From NCBI RefSeq assembly GCF_006438725.1, contig NZ_RCZD01000023.1, positions 1-32,982 of the forward strand: 32,982 bases of DNA, read 5' to 3'. Source of the DNA: Ewingella americana (GTDB lineage: Bacteria; Pseudomonadota; Gammaproteobacteria; Enterobacterales; Enterobacteriaceae). The first letter of the stretch is position 1. Every line of letters starts with the position of its first letter. Position numbers and translations under genes: made by a program. The notes under the pieces were generated by a model. That model was given only the letters and a program-made list of their open reading frames with translations. It did no database searches and was not told the origin of the DNA. Below, piece by piece: positions 9,242-16,306 of this stretch.

Positions 9242-10318
9242 CTACTCTCCTGCGATTCGTGCCGCCAGCGACTCGCCCAATTCCTGATGCATAGTGCGCA
9301 GCAATGTTTCTGTGCTTTCCCAGTTAATGCAGGCATCCGTTACGGAAACACCGTACTTCATTTCTGAACGAGGTTGTTCAGAAGACTGGTTGCCTTCGTG
9401 CAGATTACTTTCCAGCATCAACCCGGTGATTGAACGGTTACCCGCTTTGATTTGATCGACGACTGACTGCGCCACCACGGTCTGACGGCGGTAATCTTTG
9501 TTCGAGTTACCATGGCTGCAATCTATCATCAAGGAAGGACGGAGTCCCGCATCCAGCATCTGTTTTTCACAGGCTTGCACATCTTCACTGCTGTAGTTTG
9601 GCGTCTTGCCGCCGCGCAAAATCACATGCCCGTCCGGGTTACCTTGCGTTTGCAGCAGACAAACCTGACCGGCCTGATTGATGCCCACGAAACGGTGCGG
9701 CATTTCCGCTGCACGCATGGCGTTAATGGCGGTGCTGAGGCTACCGTCGGTGCCATTTTTAAAACCCACCGGCATTGAAAGGCCAGAAGCCATTTCACGG
9801 TGAGTTTGAGATTCCGTAGTACGTGCCCCGATAGCTGACCAGCTGAACAGATCGCCAAGGTATTGTGGACTATTCGGATCCAACGCTTCGGTCGCCAGAG
9901 GCAACCCCATACCGACCAATTGCAGCAGCAGATTACGCGCAATATGCAGGCCCGCTTCGACATCAAAAGTGCCGTCCATGTGCGGATCGTTGATTAAACC
10001 TTTCCAACCCACGGTAGTACGTGGTTTTTCAAAATAGACGCGCATAACAATGTACAGGCGGTCACTCAGCTCTTCCGATAAGTTTTTCAGCTGACGCGCG
10101 TACTCCAGCGCCGCATCCAAATCATGAATTGAGCAAGGTCCGCAGACCACCAACAGACGCGGATCACGACCGTGCACGATATCTGCGATGGTCTTACGTG
10201 CCTGGGCAATATTGTTTTCGTCATTAATACCTAATGGAAAACGTACTTTCAGTTCTTCAGGCGTGATAAGAATCTGCTCTGCGCTGATGTGTACGTTATT
10301 AAGTGCGTCTTTTTGCAT
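9242..10318 (-). CDS. aroF: DAHP synthase, tyrosine-sensitive type
   Basis: Condenses phosphoenolpyruvate and erythrose-4-phosphate, the first step of the shikimate pathway. The product of 358 aa (E. coli AroF 356 aa) contains [10 protein letters not shown] with the metal-ligand cysteine, [14 protein letters not shown], and the C-terminal [11 protein letters not shown]-type segment (here [11 protein letters not shown]). The N-terminal [11 protein letters not shown] and pairing with tyrA mark it as the tyrosine-inhibited isoenzyme rather than AroG or AroH. The start is aligned to E. coli; an ATG three codons upstream is possible. TyrR boxes lie upstream. Confidence 0.95.
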   Translation of the reverse strand: MQKDALNNVHISAEQILITPEELKVRFPLGINDENNIAQARKTIADIVHGRDPRLLVVCGPCSIHDLDAALEYARQLKNLSEELSDRLYIVMRVYFEKPRTTVGWKGLINDPHMDGTFDVEAGLHIARNLLLQLVGMGLPLATEALDPNSPQYLGDLFSWSAIGARTTESQTHREMASGLSMPVGFKNGTDGSLSTAINAMRAAEMPHRFVGINQAGQVCLLQTQGNPDGHVILRGGKTPNYSSEDVQACEKQMLDAGLRPSLMIDCSHGNSNKDYRRQTVVAQSVVDQIKAGNRSITGLMLESNLHEGNQSSEQPRSEMKYGVSVTDACINWESTETLLRTMHQELGESLAARIAGE

Positions 10319-10404
10319 GGTGGCCATCCGCTGTCAGTAAAAGGGTTGCAGTTTATCAACATGCGATGAAGATAACACAGGCTGTAAAGATCTCAACTCC
10401 TTAT

Positions 10405-10464
10405 TGTAAACTTATAATTACCATTACGGATGTAAAACCCAAAAAACGTAAACTTAAATTTACA
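10405..10464 (-). promoter_or_regulatory. TyrR boxes upstream of aroF
   Basis: CGTAAACTTAAATTTACA (10447-10464) matches the TyrR consensus TGTAAA-N6-TTTACA with one mismatch (strong box). TGTAAACTTATAATTACC (10405-10422) is a weaker box 42 bp away, four helical turns. Further TGTAAA half-sites are at 10383 and 10431. Paired strong and weak boxes are typical for tyrosine-dependent TyrR repression, as known for E. coli aroF. The leftward core promoter lies between these and the start codon but I could not fix it. Confidence 0.8.
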
Positions 10465-10469
10465 CAAAT

Positions 10470-10869
10470 ATTTTACTGACGCGAGACGGCATGACGTCGA
10501 TGAAGCCTGAGGCGATAAATCGGGTTATTGGGTACGAGATCGTCGTCGGCGTGGAGTGAAGCCGACAAGCATCGTCAGTCGTTTGATGTTTATGTCCGGT
10601 GAGTTGGCAGCATTTCAGGATGAGGTCAGGCGCGGTTGAGTCACAAATTCTTTGCAGTATTTTTGTCTACGATGTGCCGCCACTCAATATCAGCGAGCTT
10701 GCCGGCCTGAGCTATGGCCGCGATGGCGATGCTCATACCAGCAAATACATTCTCAGCCATAGCGTCAGATCGGCATGTGAGGCTGTGGCATGTCAGGTGA
10801 TAGAGGGCAATATCATTAACGTCATGGTGGTTAAGTCAACAAGACAGAAAAACACGGCGGTCATCTCCC
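10470..10869. other. Unassigned junction region between aroF regulation and the phage repressor
   Basis: About 400 bp without a gene I can recognise. A 97-codon rightward frame (10599-10892) starts with GTG, has no clear ribosome site, ends inside the convergent repressor gene and resembles no family I know. The minus strand, where a P2-type integrase would sit next to the repressor, contains no tyrosine recombinase HxxR...Y signature that I can see. I regard it as degenerate sequence at the left edge of the element; no attachment site was found. Confidence 0.4.
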
Positions 10870-11460
10870 TCAGAGATTTCGATCGAGGGTGATAAACACC
10901 TGTCCGAGCGCTGTTACTTCATCTACACCGCAATCAAAAGTGGTGGCCAGGCCGGTGATTTTAAGACGGTTACCGGGGATCCGCGCGACGTCGTAAACAT
11001 CGACATCGCCATCGATATCCAGCAACCAGCGACCATTACCAATATTGACGCTACCCAGATCGATGATCCATGAATGATGGCCTTTCACGATATAGGCCGG
11101 CTTGGCTAAAGAGGTATCCAGCAGCGAAGCATCCACGGCCCACCCCCCTTCCTCTTCCAGTGCACCGCCGCGCAGCCTTAATTTTGCAAGTTCACTTGTT
11201 TTTTCAACATCAACGCGTTGAGCCAGCTGATTGTCATGCATCGCGCCCTGACCGGTAGCCAGCCAGCGCAACGAAACACCGGTATCCAGCGCACAGACGA
11301 CGACAACATCACCGGGGAAATAATTTCTTCTTACCCAAGTACTTATGGTTCCTGACGACAGACCGAACCTATCCCCCAGCTCTTTCTGCATACTGAATCC
11401 GTATGCCTGCAGCATCCGCCCCAGTACCGCTTTACCACCTTCGAGTTCATCCAGCCGCAT
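10870..11460 (-). CDS. Phage 186 CI-like repressor
   Basis: A 196-aa regulator of the phage 186 CI type (CI repressor helix-turn-helix family). The N-terminus has a helix-turn-helix around residues 24-45 (KELGDRFGLSSGTISTWVRR) and a following ALDTGVSLRWLATGQG segment, matching the ALETGANLQWLLTGEG stretch of 186 CI. The C-terminus FDCGVDEVTALGQVF parallels FECGIDDIKTLGRVV of 186 CI. That family does not self-cleave; in 186 an SOS-induced anti-repressor (Tum) inactivates it. The gene faces left, divergent from the early genes, and its presumed operators are at 11499 and 26322. No integrase follows it, unlike in 186. Confidence 0.9.
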   Translation of the reverse strand: MRLDELEGGKAVLGRMLQAYGFSMQKELGDRFGLSSGTISTWVRRNYFPGDVVVVCALDTGVSLRWLATGQGAMHDNQLAQRVDVEKTSELAKLRLRGGALEEEGGWAVDASLLDTSLAKPAYIVKGHHSWIIDLGSVNIGNGRWLLDIDGDVDVYDVARIPGNRLKITGLATTFDCGVDEVTALGQVFITLDRNL

Positions 11461-11493
11461 CTTGCAAAAACCTCATTAGCTTTAAAAATCGCC

Positions 11494-11522
11494 TTGACAA
11501 CTTGCAAATACAAGTTTAAATT
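11494..11522 (+). promoter_or_regulatory. Early rightward promoter with repressor operator
   Basis: TTGACA (11494-11499), 17-bp spacer and TAAATT (11517-11522) form a good sigma-70 promoter reading toward the early genes. The spacer contains the inverted repeat AACTTG-CAAATA-CAAGTT (11499-11516), so bound repressor would cover the promoter. The same half-sites with the same 6-bp spacing recur at the ogr promoter. A lone CTTGC half-site is at 11461 over the repressor start. Confidence 0.75.
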
Positions 11523-11629
11523 TCATCTGTAACCTGAAATATGACCTGTAATGATACCAAATTTAGCGCAGGGGAGATCATTATCTATGCATTTTCAAAT
11601 TGCAATGCCCCGAGCCCCTGGAGGAAACC

Positions 11630-11905
11630 ATGTTTATGGGAAACGAAACCCAGCGTGAGCGGGGTTTACAGCAGATTGAAGCGATTAAGAAAACACATTT
11701 CCACGCTTCTGGCAGCCTTATACAAACACTATTTGATACGGCGCCAGTCGAATGGAAGATCACCCTCTGTTTTCATGCAGGGCTGAAAGCGCGACACACC
11801 AGAATGACTTTCGACGAATTATCCGCACAGGAAAAGCAGCTGATTATCGACGCCATCCTTTCATTTAAAAAGTTTGGCTACAAATTGAACACGCTTTTCA
11901 AATAA
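11630..11905 (+). CDS. Small early phage protein, possibly DUF5347-like
   Basis: A 91-aa product starting at ATG 11630 behind a strong GGAGG (an earlier in-frame ATG at 11600 lacks one). It is rich in charged residues: a helical N-terminal half (ETQRERGLQQIEAIKK), then ARHTRMTFDELSAQEKQLIIDAI. The latter recalls the DUF5347 family of small proteins found near repressors in enterobacterial prophages; this is from memory and uncertain. No DNA-binding motif is clear. Being the first gene after the early promoter, in the slot of cII/apl/cox in P2-186 phages, it could be a lysogeny switch component, but that is position only. Confidence 0.6.
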   Translation: MFMGNETQRERGLQQIEAIKKTHFHASGSLIQTLFDTAPVEWKITLCFHAGLKARHTRMTFDELSAQEKQLIIDAILSFKKFGYKLNTLFK

Positions 11906-11988
11906 GACTAAAGCGTCGTTAAAACCACCGCCTGATAAACAGTGACGTTCAACCCGTCGGGCATTCTATTACCTAAAAAGGAACTTCC

Positions 11989-12039
11989 ATGAAACATCAC
12001 TTTTTAACGGAGGCCGCTGATGGCCGACTGGATCGATGA
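11989..12039 (+). CDS. Possible 16-codon leader ORF
   Basis: ATG at 11989 follows AAAAAGGA with good spacing and encodes MKHHFLTEAADGRLDR, ending in TGA at 12037-12039. It overlaps the start of the zinc-finger gene (12020) by 20 nt in another frame, and its codons contain the GGAGG used by that gene. It could couple translation of the downstream gene; it could also be chance. No known homologue. Confidence 0.3.
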   Translation: MKHHFLTEAADGRLDR

Positions 12040-12241
12040 AGCCCAGGAGTGGCAGGCCAAATTACTGGACGCACAGATTGCTCAGGCGACGGCCTCTTCA
12101 CGTCTGCCTTCTGCCTTTATTTGTGAAGACTGTGGGGAAAATATTCCCGAAGCACGACGTCGTTTAATTATTGGCGTACAGCGCTGTATTTACTGTCAGG
12201 AAATCATTGAAAAAAATGCACGACATTTTCGTTGCGGATAA
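12020..12241 (+). CDS. TraR/DksA-type zinc-finger protein
   Basis: A 73-aa protein with a four-cysteine zinc finger, C35-x2-C38 and C56-x2-C59, in the sequence ICEDCGENIPEARRRL...CIYCQ. This is the DksA/TraR C4-type signature present in small proteins of P2-like phages (186 and P2 early regions). Family members bind RNA polymerase in the secondary channel; whether this one does is inferred. GGAGG precedes the ATG by 7 nt. It lies just upstream of the gpA-like replication gene in the presumed early operon. Confidence 0.88.
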   Translation: MADWIDEAQEWQAKLLDAQIAQATASSRLPSAFICEDCGENIPEARRRLIIGVQRCIYCQEIIEKNARHFRCG

Positions 12242-12254
12242 AGGGGAAAATATC

Positions 12255-14312
12255 ATGTCTGATATTCAGCGGGGGCGTTTTGCCCCGACTCCACCACCGC
12301 CATTTCTTATCGCACCTGCCACCCACTTTGTCGGTGCATGGTGGTGGAATTCGCCGCGCGAAGCGATTTCCAACCCGGTTGTCATTCCCTGCAATCGGGC
12401 CGCTAAAAAACATCAGGAAGCGGCCACGAATATGGCGCGGTTGCCCCACTGCCTGAGAGTACCGCTGCAAAGGCGCTATCAATTTCTGTTGCGGGAAAAA
12501 GGCCAGCAGACGGCGCAGCATTTTCTTCATAACACTTTTCTCGGGCGTCTGTGGCCACGTATTCAAAAAGTTAACCAGCAAAACGGCCTGAAGCGTCACC
12601 TTTCCCTGCGGTTTACCGCCGAAGAGGAGACGTATAACCGCCTTCCCGATCTCAATAAGAAAAACCTCGCCCGGCTGGCCTGGCAAATCGCGACCCAGTG
12701 CCATGAAGTGTATGAGAATCACTGTGAAAAACTGTTGATGCAGTACCCGGACACACCGGAGATCTTGCTGAGCGACAGCACGCAGAATCATATCTTCGCC
12801 ACCCTTGCCAGCATGACGCGTGCACTTAACGTGATGCCTTTACACTGGGCCAGGTTCTGTAAGGGAAAGCTCGATGCCACGGCCGCTGTCGCCAGCCTGT
12901 CGCGATTGGTGAATGCCGACTGGTGGACCCGCCAACTGCTTTCACAACAAACTCGCTGGCGGGAAGCACTGATGATAGCCGGGGGATACGTCAGCCGGGC
13001 AAGTTCGGCATACGCCAGCCAAAATGCGCTGCGTGAGCTCCGTTCCCGGCGCTTATCCACCCTGAACTATCTGCGCAGCTGCGACCTTGAGAATGAACAG
13101 ACCGGCGAGCGGATCGGCCTGCTGGACACGGTGATGTCCAGTATTTCCAATCCTGCCATCCGCAGGATGGAACTGATGACCATGATTGCCGGCATTGAAA
13201 AAGTGGCGAGTCTGCAGGGAGACTGCGGTTTATTCATTACGCTGACCACCCCGTCAAAATACCATCCGACCCGCACAACCGGACGCCAGCGTCAGGTACA
13301 GTTCAATACTAACTGGGATAAACACACCTATTCACCCAAAGATGCTCAGCGCTATCTGGTGGCAGTGTGGGCGAAAATCCGCACCACCTTTAAAGATCGC
13401 AACATCAAAATCTATGGCGTCAGGGTGGTGGAACCCCATCATGACGGCACGCCGCACTGGCATCTGATGCTGTTCACTGCCGCTGCTCAGCAAGCGCTGG
13501 CCGTTGGGATCATGCGCCGCTACGCTCTGACAGAAGAGGGTGATGAGCCTGGTGCGGAGCGTAACCGCTTCGATTGTAAACCGCTCAACCGGGGTGGTGC
13601 AGCGGCGTACATCGCCAAGTACATCTCGAAGAATATTGACGGCTATGCCCTTGAGGGGGAAACCGACTTCGATACCGGTAAACCGCTGACCGACACCGCC
13701 TCAGCGGTCACCGCGTGGGCATCGACGTGGCGCATCCCGCAGTTTCATCCGGTTGGCCTGCCCTCTGTCGGTGCGTATCGCGAGTGCCGCCGCATTCGCA
13801 ATTTAAGCCTGGCCGCGAGTTTTGGTCAGCGTGTTGAGGATGTACGCCAGGCAGCCGATGGCGGCGATTATGCCGCTTATATTCAGGCGCAGGGCGGTAC
13901 CAACGTTCCGCGCACCGAGCAGACCGTGCGGGTGGCGCGCAAAACCCGTGGCCGGGTTAATTCCTATCATGAAGAACAGTTGCAGGTGGTCGGTATCTAC
14001 GCGCCGCATTTGGGCGCTGAACACTGTTATTTGACCCGTTCGGCACGCTGGCGGGTTGTCCGGCGCACACCGCAACCGGATATTTGTGATACCGACAGCG
14101 CGAAGAGTGCATCGAAGAGTGCACCTAGGAGTTCTGTCATTAACTGTGGAAAACCTAATGTAACGCCGGTTGCGCCAAAAGGCCTGGCAGCAGACGATGA
14201 AAGGAAAAAAAATAGCGCCGATCAGCCCAAAATGCTGGCCTTTGGCCTGCAATCACCACCCAGCCGGTTCAATAAGAGATGGCAAAGAAACAACGTAGAA
14301 TCAAACTATTAG
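12255..14312 (+). CDS. A: P2 gpA-like replication initiation endonuclease
   Basis: A 685-aa relative of P2 gene A protein, the HUH endonuclease that nicks the phage origin and starts rolling-circle replication. The HUH motif is seen as PHWHLMLF (H401, H403) and the two catalytic tyrosines in YIAKYISKNI (Y452, Y456), matching the paired Tyr450/Tyr454 of P2 gpA. The start is ATG 12255 (MSDIQRGRFAP) with AAGGGG upstream; a longer frame begins inside the zinc-finger gene and is rejected. The reading frame has no interruption. It is unusual for a tail-only element to keep an apparently intact replication initiator. In P2 the nick site lies inside A; I could not locate one here. Confidence 0.92.
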   Translation: MSDIQRGRFAPTPPPPFLIAPATHFVGAWWWNSPREAISNPVVIPCNRAAKKHQEAATNMARLPHCLRVPLQRRYQFLLREKGQQTAQHFLHNTFLGRLWPRIQKVNQQNGLKRHLSLRFTAEEETYNRLPDLNKKNLARLAWQIATQCHEVYENHCEKLLMQYPDTPEILLSDSTQNHIFATLASMTRALNVMPLHWARFCKGKLDATAAVASLSRLVNADWWTRQLLSQQTRWREALMIAGGYVSRASSAYASQNALRELRSRRLSTLNYLRSCDLENEQTGERIGLLDTVMSSISNPAIRRMELMTMIAGIEKVASLQGDCGLFITLTTPSKYHPTRTTGRQRQVQFNTNWDKHTYSPKDAQRYLVAVWAKIRTTFKDRNIKIYGVRVVEPHHDGTPHWHLMLFTAAAQQALAVGIMRRYALTEEGDEPGAERNRFDCKPLNRGGAAAYIAKYISKNIDGYALEGETDFDTGKPLTDTASAVTAWASTWRIPQFHPVGLPSVGAYRECRRIRNLSLAASFGQRVEDVRQAADGGDYAAYIQAQGGTNVPRTEQTVRVARKTRGRVNSYHEEQLQVVGIYAPHLGAEHCYLTRSARWRVVRRTPQPDICDTDSAKSASKSAPRSSVINCGKPNVTPVAPKGLAADDERKKNSADQPKMLAFGLQSPPSRFNKRWQRNNVESNY

Positions 14313-14334
14313 TGATTTTCAAAGGCAGACAGTA

Positions 14335-14379
14335 TTGACGTGATCCGTTAATTAAATAATACTGTATATAAACACAGTG
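14335..14379 (+). promoter_or_regulatory. LexA box and promoter before the 64-aa ORF
   Basis: TACTGTATATAAACACAGTG (14360-14379) fits the LexA consensus TACTG(TA)5CAGTA, with the invariant CTG-N10-CAG. A TTGACG (14335-14340) with a TAATAC (14357-14362) at 16 bp gives a plausible promoter whose -10 overlaps the box, so LexA should block it until DNA damage. Confidence 0.85.
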
Positions 14380-14395
14380 ACAGAAGGGTCGCACG

Positions 14396-14590
14396 GTGGA
14401 AAACCTGAATAAACAACAATTAATACTTTCACGGATACAACTCATTGCGGATATTTCGCAGACAGCGCAGTGTAATTCACAAGAGTTTCTAATCGTCATG
14501 TCACTGATTTCTGAACTGGCGAGTCAGGCTTTACCTGAGAATCACGACGATGCCGCACCTTATGACCTCAGCGAAATAGATTCTCACTAA
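14396..14590 (+). CDS. Unknown 64-aa protein under predicted SOS control
   Basis: GTG-start ORF with AAGGG 7 nt upstream. The product MENLNKQQLILSRIQ... looks mostly helical in residues 5-46 with an acidic tail (ENHDDAAPYDLSEIDSH). I do not recognise a family; it is not similar to DinI or to the DinI-like C-terminal domain of 186 Tum. Its promoter overlaps a near-consensus LexA box, and it sits between gpA and the late genes of an element governed by a 186 CI-type repressor. By analogy with Tum, which is LexA-controlled and inactivates 186 CI, it is a candidate anti-repressor; this is inference from context only. Confidence 0.7.
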   Translation: MENLNKQQLILSRIQLIADISQTAQCNSQEFLIVMSLISELASQALPENHDDAAPYDLSEIDSH

Positions 14591-14735
14591 CGCCTGACTG
14601 AACCCGGGTACTCTGCGCTAAGCCTCTCCTTTTCGGGCTGCCCGAAAGCAGGCTAGCGCACCCCGTCCTCTTCCTGCTGTATCTCGTATTACCTCCCTGT
14701 TTTTCCCACTGTACTGACCTGTTTTCTCTGCTTCG

Positions 14736-14755
14736 GTTGTGCCACAAGGTTCACA
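14736..14755 (+). promoter_or_regulatory. Ogr-type activator site, late promoter 1
   Basis: GTTGTGCCACAAGGTTCACA contains TGT-N12-ACA (14738-14755), the dyad recognised by Ogr/Delta activators about 55 bp upstream of P2 late transcription starts. It lies 104 bp before gene X, so would drive the X-to-R lysis/tail operon. The rest of the 14591-14839 gap has a possible hairpin (TTTCGGGCTGCCCGAAAG, 14631-14648) and otherwise nothing I can identify. Confidence 0.75.
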
Positions 14756-14839
14756 ACTGCGTTTCATTGCCGCTTCCCCGCCGATTAAGGACACTGGAAT
14801 CTCTCACCAGCCCATCCGCTCCAACACCGGGAAACTAAG

Positions 14840-15043
14840 ATGAAAATTTATGCACAACAAGGGGATACCGTCGATTCGATGTGCTGGCGTTTTTATGGAC
14901 GCACGGCATCGGTAGTCGAGAACGTTTTCAACGCCAATAAAAACATCGCAGAATTTGGCCCCTTATTACCTCACGGTACGCCTGTGGACATGCCCGATAT
15001 CAGCGCAGCGCCAGTAAAAGAATCACTCAAATTATGGGACTGA
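14840..15043 (+). CDS. X: Tail protein X (P2 gpX-like)
   Basis: A 67-aa protein matching P2 gpX in size and sequence type (YAQQGDTVDSMCWRFYG...NIAEFGPLLPHGTPVDMP). gpX is an essential small tail protein with a LysM-like fold. It overlaps the holin gene by 10 nt (stop 15041-15043, holin start 15034), the typical packing of P2 late operons. In P2 it follows the head gene L; here nothing of the head operon precedes it and the late promoter stands directly in front. Confidence 0.93.
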   Translation: MKIYAQQGDTVDSMCWRFYGRTASVVENVFNANKNIAEFGPLLPHGTPVDMPDISAAPVKESLKLWD

Positions 15044-15255
15044 GCACAGAGCGCGTGACCTCAACCTGCGCCTATCTTATCGCCACCTTTTTGGCCTGGC
15101 TCGGCGGGCTCTCGCTGGAAGATATTGCTTTTCTGGTCGGGACTGCGGTCGGTGTAGGGACTTTTCTTGTCAATTGGTACTACCGGCGCAAAAGCTACCT
15201 GCTCCTGGCCCGTAGCGGGCTAAGTAAGGAAACCTATGAACGCCTCAACGATTAA
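15034..15255 (+). CDS. Holin
   Basis: A 73-aa membrane protein with two predicted transmembrane stretches (about 10-28, TCAYLIATFLAWLGGLSL, and 31-49, IAFLVGTAVGVGTFLVNWY) and a basic tail starting YRRK. It resembles the class II-type holins of HP1/P2-like phages and lies between X and the lysozyme gene, the place of P2 gene Y. Holins permeabilise the inner membrane at a set time and activate the endolysin. It overlaps the lysozyme gene by 20 nt. Confidence 0.88.
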   Translation: MGLSTERVTSTCAYLIATFLAWLGGLSLEDIAFLVGTAVGVGTFLVNWYYRRKSYLLLARSGLSKETYERLND

Positions 15256-15745
15256 AAAATGCAGCGCGGCCGTCGTTCTCGGGTTACTGGCGTTACTGCC
15301 GGGATATCTCACGTTATCCACCTCGGAGGCAGGTTTGAAACTGATAGCCGATTTCGAAGGTTGCCAACTGGCACCGTACCAGTGCAGCGCCGGGGTCTGG
15401 ACCAGCGGCATCGGCCACACTGCCGGCGTCACGCCACGCGGCCCCATCACCGAACAAAAAGCAGCAGAAAATTTACTCGCTGATATCAAAACCGTAGAGA
15501 AAGGGCTGCAGACCTGTATGCCCGTCGAGATGCCACAAGCGGTTTATGACGCGGTGGTGGCCTTCACTTTTAACGTCGGGGTCAGCGCCTCCTGCAACTC
15601 GACGCTGGCGTTTTTCATCAAAAAACAGCAGTGGCGCGATGCCTGTGAACAGCTGCCGCGCTGGGTGTTTGTTAAGGGGGTACGCAGCGCAGGGCTTGAG
15701 CGTCGCCGGGCCGCCGAACGCGCCTTATGCCTGAGTGGCGCCTGA
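15236..15745 (+). CDS. Phage lysozyme (GH24 endolysin) with N-terminal membrane anchor
   Basis: A 169-aa muramidase of the T4/P21 lysozyme family. The catalytic triad pattern E-x8-D/C-x5-T is present as E41...C50...T56 in FEGCQLAPYQCSAGVWTSG. Cysteine replaces the usual aspartate, a variant known in the family. Residues 11-27 are hydrophobic (AAVVLGLLALLPGYLTL) and suggest a signal-anchor-release or uncleaved anchor, as in P21-type endolysins. It shares TGATG with the next gene. Its role would be to open the wall so that tail particles escape. Confidence 0.92.
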   Translation: MNASTIKKCSAAVVLGLLALLPGYLTLSTSEAGLKLIADFEGCQLAPYQCSAGVWTSGIGHTAGVTPRGPITEQKAAENLLADIKTVEKGLQTCMPVEMPQAVYDAVVAFTFNVGVSASCNSTLAFFIKKQQWRDACEQLPRWVFVKGVRSAGLERRRAAERALCLSGA

Positions 15746-16173
15746 TGATACGTACCCTGATTTTACTCACAGGCACGCTGCTGCTGGCTCTGCTGCTGCT
15801 GTTTTTTTACAACCACGAATTACAGCAGGAGAAAAATAGGCTCGCCCACGACCGTGATGCACTGGCGCTGCAACTCAATGGCCGTGACCAGCAAATAGCC
15901 GAACTTGCCCGGCAGGTGCAGCAGCGTGAAAGCGCTGAACTGGCGCTGCGTCAGGCACTCGGCAAAGCCAGCACGCTGACCGTACAGCGAGAACAACAGT
16001 TTCAGAGGAGCCGTAATGAAGATCCTGCCGTTAAAACATGGGCTGACAGCGCTCTGCCCGCTGCTGTTAGCCAGTTGCACCAGCGCCCCGACTTCGCCTC
16101 CGCCACAGATTATTTACGTTGGCTGTCCGCTGGTCAGCCCCTGCCCGATACCCGGCAGCCAGCCGAAAAATAA
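15745..16173 (+). CDS. lysB: LysB-like inner-membrane spanin (Rz)
   Basis: A 142-aa protein with one N-terminal membrane segment (about 3-22, leucine-rich) followed by a long coiled coil (about 25-90) rich in Gln/Glu/Leu/Arg. This is the layout of i-spanins and of P2 LysB. ATG 15745 is preferred to an ATG at 15727 because it overlaps the lysozyme stop as TGATG. It contains the start of the o-spanin gene in another frame, the classic embedded Rz/Rz1 arrangement. Spanins fuse inner and outer membranes in the last step of lysis. Confidence 0.9.
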   Translation: MIRTLILLTGTLLLALLLLFFYNHELQQEKNRLAHDRDALALQLNGRDQQIAELARQVQQRESAELALRQALGKASTLTVQREQQFQRSRNEDPAVKTWADSALPAAVSQLHQRPDFASATDYLRWLSAGQPLPDTRQPAEK

Positions 16174-16306
16174 CGGCGATCTTAGTGCCGACGTTCGTCA
16201 GCTTGAGGCCGCTTTGCTCACCTGCGGCCTGCAGGTCGACACCATCAAACAATGTCAGGAGACACAACGTGTTAAAACCCACTCAACTGCAACAACGGCT
16301 GATTGA
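16016..16306 (+). CDS. lysC: LysC-like outer-membrane spanin lipoprotein (Rz1)
   Basis: A 96-aa lipoprotein with a signal peptide and lipobox LLAS-C, so lipidation is predicted at C21, followed by a proline-rich CTSAPTSPPPQ start of the mature chain, typical for Rz1. It begins inside lysB in a different frame and extends 133 nt past it, overlapping the first 38 nt of gene R. GAGGAG lies just before the start codon. It pairs with the coiled-coil i-spanin across the periplasm. Confidence 0.9.
   Translation: MKILPLKHGLTALCPLLLASCTSAPTSPPPQIIYVGCPLVSPCPIPGSQPKNNGDLSADVRQLEAALLTCGLQVDTIKQCQETQRVKTHSTATTAD

Noticed and set aside
9235-9336. 34-codon N-terminal extension of tyrA
   Set aside because: It is aroF coding sequence read in another frame; the family start is [10 protein letters not shown].
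11187-11198. CAAGT-TC-ACTTG inverted repeat inside the repressor gene, about 300 bp from the early promoter, as a possible flanking operator like FL/FR of 186
   Set aside because: Half-sites are in the opposite orientation and spacing compared with the two good operators, so similarity is probably chance.
12171-12254. 28-codon N-terminal extension of gpA
   Set aside because: Overlaps the zinc-finger gene in another frame; ATG 12255 has its own strong ribosome site.
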